From the NCBI GenBank assembly GCA_023386795.1, contig JAEWJB010000055.1, forward strand, positions 1-5,839: DNA of 5,839 bases, in the 5' to 3' direction. Each line of letters starts with the position of its first letter. Within the stretch, counting starts at the first letter, position 1. The stretch comes from Pseudomonadota bacterium (GTDB lineage: Bacteria > Pseudomonadota > Gammaproteobacteria > Xanthomonadales > Xanthomonadaceae). Shown here piece after piece: positions 1 to 5,782 of this stretch. The position numbers and the translations under genes are program-made. The notes below the pieces were generated by a model, which did not search any database, was not told the origin of the DNA, and was given only the letters and a program-made list of their open reading frames with translations.

Positions 1-27
1 GCCTTCCGGCGATCGAGACAACACGAT

Positions 28-45
28 GGCGGGCCGAGACCCGCC
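28..45 (+). other. Small hairpin just upstream of sucD
   Basis: GGCGGG at 28-33 can pair with CCCGCC at 40-45 around a 6-base loop, directly before the sucD ribosome binding site at 50-55. No T-run follows, so it is not a terminator. It may sit between sucC and sucD in one transcript and influence mRNA stability or relative expression, but a 6-bp stem is easily found by chance at this GC content. Confidence 0.25.
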
Positions 46-64
46 CTACAGGAAGACAGATTCC

Positions 65-943
65 ATGAGCGTTCTGATCAACAAGAACACGAAGGTGATC
101 GTGCAGGGCTTCACCGGCCAGCAGGGCACCTTCCATGCCACCCAGATGATCGAGTACGGCACCCAGGTGGTCGGCGGCGTGACCCCGGGCAAGGGCGGCA
201 CGACCCACATCGACCTGCCGGTGTTCGACACCGTCGCCGATGCGGTCAAGAGCACCGGCGCCGATGCCTCCGTCATCTACGTGCCGCCGCCGTTCGCGGC
301 CGATGCCATCCTCGAAGCGGCCGCGGCCGGCATCAAGGTCATCGTCTGCATCACCGAGGGCATCCCGGTGCTGGACATGCTGCGCGTCAAGAACGTGCTG
401 ACCCGCACCCATCCGGACACCGTGCTGGTCGGGCCGAACTGCCCCGGCGTGATCACCCCGGGCGAGTGCAAGATCGGCATCATGCCGGGCCACATCCACA
501 TGCCGGGCAAGATCGGCATCGTGTCGCGCTCCGGCACCCTGACCTATGAAGCGGTCAAGCAGACCACCGAAGTGGGCCTGGGCCAGTCGACCTGCATCGG
601 CATCGGCGGCGACCCGATCAACGGCCTGAACTTCGTCGACTGCCTCAAGCTGTTCAACGAAGACCCGCAGACCGAAGGCATCATCATGGTCGGCGAAATC
701 GGCGGCGACGCCGAGGAAGCCGGCGCCGAGTACATCGCCAAGCACGTCAAGAAGCCGGTCGTCGGCTTCATCGCCGGTGCCTCGGCCCCGGCCGGCAAGC
801 GCATGGGCCACGCCGGTGCGATCGCCTCGGGCGGCAAGGGCACCGCGGAAGGCAAGTTCGCCGCGATGGAAGCGGCCGGCGTCACCACCGTCCGTTCGCC
901 GGGCGACCTGGGTGCGGCGATTGCCGCGCGCCTGAAGAAGTAA
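65..943 (+). CDS. sucD: Succinyl-CoA synthetase (ADP-forming) alpha subunit
   Basis: This is the alpha subunit of the cytoplasmic TCA cycle enzyme that interconverts succinyl-CoA and succinate with formation of ATP (or GTP); it works as a complex with the beta subunit SucC. The protein has 292 residues, close to the usual 290 or so. An N-terminal Rossmann-type CoA-binding domain shows VQGFTGQQGTFH and GGVTPGKGG, followed by VPPPFAADAI and ITEGIPVLDM. GPNCPGVITPGECKIG and SRSGTLTYEA belong to the CoA-ligase part. The phosphohistidine loop GHAGAIASGGKGTAE carries the His phosphorylated during catalysis, H249 here. The start at 65 is chosen because AGGAAG at 50-55 lies 9 bases upstream and the protein then begins MSVLINKNTKVIVQG as the family does. 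An in-frame ATG at 26 has no ribosome binding site and would add 13 unlike residues. sucC is presumably just off the left edge (inference). Identification is very secure. Confidence 0.97.
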   Translation: MSVLINKNTKVIVQGFTGQQGTFHATQMIEYGTQVVGGVTPGKGGTTHIDLPVFDTVADAVKSTGADASVIYVPPPFAADAILEAAAAGIKVIVCITEGIPVLDMLRVKNVLTRTHPDTVLVGPNCPGVITPGECKIGIMPGHIHMPGKIGIVSRSGTLTYEAVKQTTEVGLGQSTCIGIGGDPINGLNFVDCLKLFNEDPQTEGIIMVGEIGGDAEEAGAEYIAKHVKKPVVGFIAGASAPAGKRMGHAGAIASGGKGTAEGKFAAMEAAGVTTVRSPGDLGAAIAARLKK

Positions 944-961
944 TCCGCGCTTCGGCGCTGG

Positions 962-997
962 AAGGAAAGGCCGCCCTCGGGCGGCCTTTTCTTTTTT
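962..997 (+). terminator. Intrinsic terminator after sucD
   Basis: GGCCGCC at 969-975 pairs with GGCGGCC at 980-986 around a CTCG tetraloop. The stem is extended by AAA at 966-968 pairing with TTT at 987-989, and is followed by a T-rich tail (TTTTCTTTTTT, 987-997). It begins about 20 bases after the sucD stop. This is a textbook rho-independent terminator that should end the sucCD transcript and separate it from nadE. Confidence 0.93.
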
Positions 998-1045
998 GCG
1001 CCTTCCGCGCGTGCCGCCATGGGCGGGTCCGGCGCCGTGCGCTTC

Positions 1046-1054
1046 TGGAATAAT
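1046..1054 (+). promoter_or_regulatory. Extended -10 promoter for nadE
   Basis: TGGAATAAT matches the extended -10 pattern TGnTATAAT with one mismatch in the hexamer (AATAAT at 1049-1054), in an otherwise strongly GC-rich stretch. No convincing -35 hexamer is seen 16-18 bases upstream, which fits an extended -10 promoter. Transcription would start near 1061, giving a leader of roughly 105 bases before the nadE start at 1166. The position between the sucD terminator and nadE supports the call; activity is inferred. Confidence 0.55.
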
Positions 1055-1165
1055 GGGCGGGCAGCGTAATCCCGTGGCTGTCCGCGCCCTTCCGGCGTCT
1101 GGAGGCACGGATCTCTTCCTCCCGCGCGGCCCCGTCCGGCCGCCGGCGCCATACCGAGGCACCGC

Positions 1166-2803
1166 ATGTCGCAGACGCTCCGCATCGCCCTGGCCCAGTT
1201 CGACTTCCCCGTCGGCGCCGTGGCCGGCAATACCTCGCGCATCATCGAGTTCATCGCGCAGGCGCGCGACGAGTTCGGCGCCGACCTCGTGCTGTTTCCC
1301 GAGCTGGCCCTCAGCGGCTATCCGCCGGAAGACTTGCTGTTGCGCCCGGGCTTCCTGGCCGACTGCGAGCAGGCACTGCAGCGCATCGCGCAGGCCACGC
1401 AGGGCATCGTGGCGGTGGTGGGCTGGCCGCAGAGCGCCGGCAGCGTGGTCTACAACGCCGCCTCGGTGCTGCGCGAAGGCCGCGTGGCGCATACCTATCG
1501 CAAGCGCGAATTGCCCAACTACGCGGTGTTCGACGAGCGGCGCTATTTCGACGTGGACCCGGACGGTGGCAACTGCGTGTTCGAGGTCAACGGTGTGCCG
1601 GTGGGCCTGGTGATCTGCGAGGACCTGTGGTTCCCCGAGCCGCTGCGCGGCACGGTCGATGCCGGTGCCGAACTGGTGCTGGTGCCCAACGCCTCGCCGT
1701 TCGAGCGCGGCAAGCATGCCCAGCGCGACGCGCTGCTGGCAGAGCGCACCCGCGAGAGCGGGGCGGCGATCGCCTACCTCAACGTCGTCGGCGGCCAGGA
1801 TGCCCTGGTGTTCGACGGCGCCTCGGTGGTCGCCGATGGCGATGGCACCGTGCACCCGGCCGCCGCGGCTTTCACCGACCAGTGGCTGGTAGTCGAATAC
1901 ACCCGCGAGGAGCGCCGCTTCCTGCCCGTGGTGTGGATGGACGACGGCGACGAGAGCATGGATGCACTGGCCTGGCGGGCCGTCGTGCGCGGCGTGCGCG
2001 ATTACTGCGCCAAGAACAACTTCCGCAAGGTATGGCTCGGCCTGTCCGGCGGCATCGATTCGGCGCTGGTGCTGGCGATGGCGGTCGATGCGCTGGGCGC
2101 GGAAAACGTCACCGCCGTGCGCCTGCCCTCGCGCTACACCGCAGATCTGTCCAACGACCTGGCCGCCGAGCAGTGCGCCACGCTGGGCGTGAAGCTGGAG
2201 ACCGTGGCCATCGAGCCGGCTTTCGAGGGCCTGCTCGCGGCGCTGGGCCCGATGTTCGAGGGCACCGCCCCGGACATCACGGAGGAGAACCTGCAGTCGC
2301 GCAGTCGCGGCGTGATCCTGATGGCGCTGGCCAACAAGTTCGGCGGCCTGCTGCTGACCACCGGCAACAAGAGCGAATACGCCGTGGGCTACGCCACGAT
2401 CTACGGCGACATGTGCGGCGGCTACGCGCCGTTGAAGGACCTGTACAAGACCGAGGTGTTCGGCTTGGCGAAGTGGCGCAATACGGTGGGGGGCGCGCCG
2501 GTGATCCCGCCGGCGGTCATCGCCCGCCCGCCTTCGGCGGAGCTACGCGCCAACCAGACCGACCAGGACTCGCTGCCGGCCTACGACGTGCTGGACGGCA
2601 TCCTCTACCGCTATGTGGACCAGGAGCAGTCGCGCGAGGAAATCGTCGCTGCCGGTTATGCGGCCGAGGTGGTGGACAAGGTGCTGCGGCTGGTGCGGAT
2701 CAGCGAGTGGAAACGCCACCAGGCCGCGCCGGGACCGAAGGTGTCGCGGCGGGCTTTCGGGCGCGAGCGCCGTTACCCGATCACCAACGGCTACGCTGGC
2801 TAG
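1166..2803 (+). CDS. nadE: Glutamine-dependent NAD+ synthetase
   Basis: It catalyses the last step of NAD+ synthesis in the cytoplasm: nicotinic acid adenine dinucleotide + ATP + glutamine to NAD+, AMP, PPi and glutamate. The protein has 545 residues, normal for the two-domain proteobacterial form. Residues about 1-260 form a nitrilase-type amidase domain that releases ammonia from glutamine. Its Glu-Lys-Cys triad is visible as E46 (LFPELALSGYPPEDLL), K113 (YRKRELPNYAVFDERRYF) and C151 (VICEDLW). Residues about 275-545 form the synthetase domain, with the ATP pyrophosphatase loop SGGIDS at 294-299, TTGNKSE at 398-404 and GDMCGGYAPLKDLYKTE from 414. The C-terminus RRYPITNGYAG is family-like. 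GAGG at 1156-1159, 6 bases before the ATG, supports the start. The gene appears monocistronic: a terminator precedes it, it has its own promoter, and it converges on bamD. Glutamine use is inferred from the intact amidase triad. Confidence 0.97.
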   Translation: MSQTLRIALAQFDFPVGAVAGNTSRIIEFIAQARDEFGADLVLFPELALSGYPPEDLLLRPGFLADCEQALQRIAQATQGIVAVVGWPQSAGSVVYNAASVLREGRVAHTYRKRELPNYAVFDERRYFDVDPDGGNCVFEVNGVPVGLVICEDLWFPEPLRGTVDAGAELVLVPNASPFERGKHAQRDALLAERTRESGAAIAYLNVVGGQDALVFDGASVVADGDGTVHPAAAAFTDQWLVVEYTREERRFLPVVWMDDGDESMDALAWRAVVRGVRDYCAKNNFRKVWLGLSGGIDSALVLAMAVDALGAENVTAVRLPSRYTADLSNDLAAEQCATLGVKLETVAIEPAFEGLLAALGPMFEGTAPDITEENLQSRSRGVILMALANKFGGLLLTTGNKSEYAVGYATIYGDMCGGYAPLKDLYKTEVFGLAKWRNTVGGAPVIPPAVIARPPSAELRANQTDQDSLPAYDVLDGILYRYVDQEQSREEIVAAGYAAEVVDKVLRLVRISEWKRHQAAPGPKVSRRAFGRERRYPITNGYAG

Positions 2804-2824
2804 TCCCGCTGCGCGGGCCTAGCC
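2798..2824 (+). repeat. Hairpin overlapping the nadE stop codon
   Basis: CCCGC at 2805-2809 pairs with GCGGG at 2813-2817 around a TGC loop. After one mismatch the stem continues with 2798-2803 against 2819-2824, so the nadE stop codon (2801-2803) lies inside the stem. No T-run follows. It is the first of several hairpins packed between nadE and bamD, and shares the core GCTGCGC with the next one. Confidence 0.6.
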
Positions 2825-2851
2825 CCCAAAGTTTGCTGCGCAAACTTCGGG
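2825..2851 (+). repeat. Second hairpin of the nadE-bamD cluster
   Basis: AAGTTTGC at 2829-2836 pairs with GCAAACTT at 2840-2847 around a TGC loop. After one mismatch (A2828 against C2848) CCC at 2825-2827 pairs with GGG at 2849-2851. It has 11 pairs in all and no T-run, so it is not a typical intrinsic terminator. The repeated TGC loop suggests a dispersed palindromic element rather than chance. Confidence 0.6.
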
Positions 2852-2877
2852 CCCCAGCTCTTGCCTTGCCTATCCCC

Positions 2878-2912
2878 CGCGCCTTCGGCGCGCCCCCCTT
2901 AACAAAGGGGGG
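2878..2912 (+). repeat. Adjacent hairpin pair of the nadE-bamD cluster
   Basis: Two stem-loops abut. CGCGCC at 2878-2883 pairs with GGCGCG at 2887-2892 around TTC. Then CCCCCCTT at 2893-2900 pairs with AAGGGGGG at 2905-2912 around AACA. Both stems are perfect. Neither is followed by a T-run on the plus strand. Together with the two preceding hairpins they fill about 115 bases and look like a composite intergenic repeat; that reading is inference. Confidence 0.55.
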
Positions 2913-2947
2913 CTCTACCTGCGGGTTGATATGCGATGGTGGAAGAC

Positions 2948-2980
2948 AAAAGAAAGGGCCCTTGCGGGCCCTTTTCTTTT
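2948..2980. terminator. Bidirectional terminator shared by nadE and bamD
   Basis: GGGCCC at 2956-2961 pairs with GGGCCC at 2966-2971 around TTGC, flanked by AAAAGAAA on the left (2948-2955) and TTTTCTTTT on the right (2972-2980), which also pair apart from one bulged T. On the plus strand the T-rich tail serves nadE; on the minus strand the complement of the A-rich side gives TTTCTTTT and serves bamD, whose stop is 18 bases away. This is the typical arrangement between convergent genes. Confidence 0.92.
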
Positions 2981-2998
2981 CGTTCGATCAGGTGTCTG

Positions 2999-3883
2999 TT
3001 ACTTCTTGTCCATGATCGCGTTGCGCTGGCCGGTCGCGGCGGACTTCTCGCCGGCGAAGGGGTTCAGCTTGCGGATCGCCCAGGGGTACTTCGGCCAGTT
3101 GCCGACCAGCCAGGGATGCTGCGGGTCGTTCAGTTCCAGCACGCGGCGGGCATCGTCGGCCAGCGGCTTGTTGCCCAGCTGCGTGTAGGCCTCCCCCAGC
3201 ACCGCGATGGCGTCGTACTGGAACGCGCTCTGCGGGTAGGTTTCCAGCAGGTAGTTGGCGCGGCCGGCCGCCGACACCCACGCGCCGCGGCGCATGTAGT
3301 ACAGCGCGTTGTCCAGCTCGTGCTGGGCGAACACGTCGCGCAGCACGATCATCCGCGCGCGCGCATCGGCGGCGTAGCGGCTGTTCGGGTAGCGGTCGGC
3401 CACGGTGTTGAAGTCGTTGTAGGCCTGCAGCGGCGTGGAGAGGTCACGGCGGCTCGGGTCCAGCGACCAGACGCGGCGCAGGAAGATCGTGTCGCGGTTG
3501 GAGTTGGACAGGCCGCGCAGGTAGTACAGGTAGGCGATGTTGCGGTGGGTCGGGTAGGTGCGGATGAAGCGGTCGATGCTCGACACCGCGTCGTCGTGCT
3601 TGCCCGCCTTGTACTGGGCGTAGGCGATCTCGATCATCGCCTGCTCGGTGTACGGGCCGTAGGGGTACTGGGCGATCAGGCGCTTGAAGCTGCCTTCGGC
3701 GCCGGCCCAGTTGCCCTTCTTGGCCAGGCCATGGGCCTTGTTGTAGAGCTGCTCGACGGGGACGCCCTCGTCGGGGTTCTTGTCCTTGGCGCCGCGGTGG
3801 CAGCCGGTGGCGAACAGGGCCACGACCAGCAGCAGGGCGAACAGGCGGAAGGTCGCGGACATCGTTGCGGAGCGTCGGATCAT
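2999..3883 (-). CDS. bamD: Outer membrane protein assembly factor BamD (lipoprotein)
   Basis: BamD (YfiO/ComL) is the essential lipoprotein of the BAM complex, anchored in the inner leaflet of the outer membrane; with BamA it folds beta-barrel proteins. A lipoprotein signal is visible: basic MIRR, hydrophobic core FALLLVVALF and a lipobox ending ATGC with the lipidated cysteine at residue 28. The mature part consists of TPR-like helical repeats, e.g. VEQLYNKAHGLAKKGNWAGA, FKRLIAQYPYGPYTEQAMIE and ALYYMRRGAWVSAAGRANYL. The motif RRVWSLDPSRRDLSTPLQAY lies in the middle, where family members have a similar segment. The call uses the ATG at 3883 (294 residues); an in-frame ATG at 3862 gives 287 residues and also a working signal peptide. 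Neither has a recognisable Shine-Dalgarno sequence, so the start is uncertain. The C-terminus (PWLVGNWPKYPWAIRKLNPF to MDKK) seems longer than in E. coli BamD. The frame stays open far upstream opposite rluD, a GC-rich artefact. It converges on nadE and diverges from rluD. Confidence 0.94.
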   Translation of the reverse strand: MIRRSATMSATFRLFALLLVVALFATGCHRGAKDKNPDEGVPVEQLYNKAHGLAKKGNWAGAEGSFKRLIAQYPYGPYTEQAMIEIAYAQYKAGKHDDAVSSIDRFIRTYPTHRNIAYLYYLRGLSNSNRDTIFLRRVWSLDPSRRDLSTPLQAYNDFNTVADRYPNSRYAADARARMIVLRDVFAQHELDNALYYMRRGAWVSAAGRANYLLETYPQSAFQYDAIAVLGEAYTQLGNKPLADDARRVLELNDPQHPWLVGNWPKYPWAIRKLNPFAGEKSAATGQRNAIMDKK

Positions 3884-3919
3884 GGGTCGGGCGGGACGCA
3901 GCTGGAAAACGAAAGGGCG

Positions 3920-3925
3920 ATGATA
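3920..3925 (-). promoter_or_regulatory. Candidate -10 element for bamD
   Basis: Read on the minus strand, TATCAT (complement of 3920-3925) matches the -10 consensus at five of six positions and is one of few AT-rich patches here. Transcription would start near 3913, leaving a leader of about 30 bases to the ATG at 3883 or 50 to the one at 3862. No good -35 is seen at the right spacing, so the call rests on the hexamer and its position. Confidence 0.45.
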
Positions 3926-3929
3926 GCCT
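3921..3929 (+). promoter_or_regulatory. Possible extended -10 element for rluD-pgeF
   Basis: TGATAGCCT fits the extended -10 layout TGnTAnnnT, with the hexamer TAGCCT matching only its three most important positions. It overlaps the candidate bamD -10 on the other strand, so the two divergent promoters might compete. No -35 is apparent. Weak; the rluD promoter could lie elsewhere in the 114-base gap. Confidence 0.25.
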
Positions 3930-3997
3930 AGTGGCCTGTCCAGCGACTGAAATTCCCCGCCGGATGCCGATTCCCCCTCCTTTGCCGTGCCTTCACC

Positions 3998-4978
3998 ATG
4001 TCCCAGACCCCCGCTGATCCCCGCCAGGCCGTCGTGCCCGATGGCGCCGCCGGCCGCCGCTTCGACGCCGTGCTGGCCGAGCTTTTCCCCGAATTCTCGC
4101 GCTCGCGCCTGGCCGAATGGATCAAATCCGGCGATGCCCTGCTCGATGGCAGCCCGGCGCGTCCGCGCGATGCGGTCAAGGGCGGCGAGGTGGTCACCCT
4201 GCAGGCCGTGCTGGAGACCCAGACCCACGCCGTGCCCCAGGACATCCCGCTGGACGTGCTCTACGAGGACGACCAGGTCTTCGTGATCGACAAGCCGGCC
4301 GGGCTGGTGGTCCACCCCGGCGCCGGCAACCCTGATGGCACCTTGGTCAACGCCCTGCTGCACCGCGACCCGGGGCTGTCGGCGCTGCCGCGCGCCGGCA
4401 TCGTCCATCGCCTGGACAAGGACACCAGTGGCGTCATGGTCGTAGCCCGCACGCTGGAGGCACAGACCGCGCTGGTGGAGCAGCTCTCCGCGCGGCAGGT
4501 ACACCGCCAGTACCTGGCCGTGGTGGTGGGGGCGCTGGTGTCCGGCGGCACCGCCAACGCGGCGATCGACCGCCACCCGCGCGACCGCCTGAAGATGGCC
4601 GTGCGCGAGGACGGACGCGAGGCGGTCACCCATTTCCGCCTGCGCGAGCGCTTCCGTGCCCACACCGCGCTGGAGTGCCGCCTGGAGACCGGCCGCACCC
4701 ACCAGATCCGCGTGCACATGGCCCACCTGAAGCACCCGATCATCGGCGACCCGCTGTACGGTGGCCCGCTGAAGCTGCCCAAGGGCGCCACCGAGGAACT
4801 GGCCGCCGCGCTGCGCGGCTTCAAGCGGCAGGCGCTGCATGCCGAAACCCTGGAGTTCGCCCACCCCATCAGCGGCGAGCCGGTGCGCGCCAGCGCGCCG
4901 GTACCGGCCGACCTGAAGCAGCTGATGGACGCGCTGCGCGCCGATACCGCGCAGGCCGCCGAGCGCGAACGCCGCTGA
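3998..4978 (+). CDS. rluD: 23S rRNA pseudouridine(1911/1915/1917) synthase RluD
   Basis: RluD isomerises three uridines in helix 69 of 23S rRNA to pseudouridine, a modification important for 50S maturation and translation termination. The protein has 326 residues, matching E. coli RluD. An N-terminal S4 RNA-binding domain covers about residues 18-67 (RRFDAVLAELFPEFSRSRLA, then WIKSGDALLDG). The catalytic domain of the RluA family follows: VFVIDKPAGLVVHPGAGN at 94-111, the active-site motif HRLDKDTSG with catalytic D140, and GRTHQIRVHMAHLKHPIIGD starting at 232. The ATG at 3998 is the only sensible start and gives a normal N-terminus, but no Shine-Dalgarno sequence precedes it; the pyrimidine-rich stretch upstream is the opposite of one. 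It is divergent from bamD and followed by pgeF with a one-base stop/start overlap, as in the rluD-yfiH pair of E. coli. RluC or RluA paralogues are less likely given the bamD/pgeF context. Confidence 0.95.
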   Translation: MSQTPADPRQAVVPDGAAGRRFDAVLAELFPEFSRSRLAEWIKSGDALLDGSPARPRDAVKGGEVVTLQAVLETQTHAVPQDIPLDVLYEDDQVFVIDKPAGLVVHPGAGNPDGTLVNALLHRDPGLSALPRAGIVHRLDKDTSGVMVVARTLEAQTALVEQLSARQVHRQYLAVVVGALVSGGTANAAIDRHPRDRLKMAVREDGREAVTHFRLRERFRAHTALECRLETGRTHQIRVHMAHLKHPIIGDPLYGGPLKLPKGATEELAAALRGFKRQALHAETLEFAHPISGEPVRASAPVPADLKQLMDALRADTAQAAERERR

Positions 4979-5751
4979 TGGCCGCGCCCTGGCTGCCCGC
5001 CGACTGGCCCGCGCCGCCCAGCGTGCACGCGCTGGTGACGCTGCGCCACGGCGCGGGCGTCTCGGCGCCGCCGTTCGATGACTTCAATCTCGGCAACCGC
5101 AGCAGCCCGGAAGGCGATGCACCCGAGGCGGTAGCGACTAACCGCGCACAGTTGCAGGCGCTGGCCGACCTGCCCTCCGCGCCGCACTGGCTGCGCCAGG
5201 TGCACGGCACCGGCGTGCTGCGTTTCGAGGCACCGCCCGTCGGGCAGGGCCCCGAGCATGAACCCACCGCCGACGCCGCCGTGACCGCCACGCCCGGCGT
5301 GGTGCTTGCGATCCTCACGGCGGACTGCCTGCCGGTGGTGTTCGCCGCCGACGATGGCCGCGAGATCGGCGCCGCCCACGCCGGCTGGCGCGGGCTGGCC
5401 GACGGCGTACTCGAACGCACCATGGGGGCGATGCGGACGCCGCCGTCCCGGCTGCTCGCCTGGTTGGGCCCGGCGGCGGGCCCGCAGGCCTACGAGATCG
5501 GCGAGGACGTGCACGCGGCCTTCGTGTCGCGCGACCCGGCAGCCGAAGCCGCCTTCACCGCCACCCGGCCCGGTCACTGGCGCGTGGACCTGTACGCCCT
5601 CGCGCGGCAGCGGTTGATGGCTGCGGGGCTGGTGGCGAAAGCGATCCACGGCGGTACCCACTGCACGATCTCCGAGCCGGCGAGCTTTTTCTCGCATCGT
5701 CGCGACCGCCGCAGCGGCCGGCTGGCCACGCTGGCCTGGATTCAACCGTGA
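4978..5751 (+). CDS. pgeF: Peptidoglycan editing factor PgeF (YfiH, laccase-domain protein)
   Basis: This is a cytoplasmic member of the laccase-domain / DUF152 (YfiH) family. E. coli YfiH has been linked to removing wrongly incorporated L-serine from the UDP-MurNAc peptide precursor; relatives act on purine nucleosides, and older annotations say polyphenol oxidase. The protein has 257 residues, near the usual 240-260. The conserved metal-binding set is present: H76 (LRQVHGTGV), C117 (LTADCLPVVF) and H134 (AAHAGWRGL). Other family segments are DFNLGNRSSP near residue 35 and the C-terminal GGTHCTISEP and FFSHRRDRRSGRLATLAW. The ATG at 4978-4980 shares its A with the rluD stop codon (TGATG), so translation is probably coupled, and no independent promoter is needed. 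Family assignment is secure; the exact substrate in this organism is inferred from homology. Confidence 0.94.
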   Translation: MAAPWLPADWPAPPSVHALVTLRHGAGVSAPPFDDFNLGNRSSPEGDAPEAVATNRAQLQALADLPSAPHWLRQVHGTGVLRFEAPPVGQGPEHEPTADAAVTATPGVVLAILTADCLPVVFAADDGREIGAAHAGWRGLADGVLERTMGAMRTPPSRLLAWLGPAAGPQAYEIGEDVHAAFVSRDPAAEAAFTATRPGHWRVDLYALARQRLMAAGLVAKAIHGGTHCTISEPASFFSHRRDRRSGRLATLAWIQP

Positions 5752-5782
5752 TGCCGCGCTTCGCCTGCCCGGAATTGCACGT

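Noticed and set aside
26..64. Upstream in-frame ATG for sucD
   Set aside because: No ribosome binding site before it, it lies in a small hairpin, and the 13 extra residues are unlike SucD N-termini; the ATG at 65 has a good AGGAAG.
996..1613. 205-residue plus-strand open frame across the nadE leader
   Set aside because: It overlaps nadE in another frame, is compositionally a shadow, and its start falls in the tail of the sucD terminator. A short leader peptide cannot be excluded but nothing supports one.
2526..2538. CCGCC/GGCGG-type hairpin inside nadE
   Set aside because: It encodes the conserved RPPSAEL segment of NAD synthetase, so protein coding explains it.
1627..3015. 462-residue plus-strand open frame overlapping nadE
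   Set aside because: Low-complexity Arg/Gly/Ala-rich translation in an alternative frame of nadE, running through the hairpin cluster and terminator; no domain visible.
2936..3931. 331-residue plus-strand open frame opposite bamD
   Set aside because: It is antisense to bamD, Val/Gly/Arg-rich and has no recognisable domain; it also starts within the terminator region.
2999..4864. 621-residue minus-strand open frame containing bamD
   Set aside because: Only the last 294 residues are BamD; the rest lies antisense to rluD, has no family resemblance and stays open because of high GC content.
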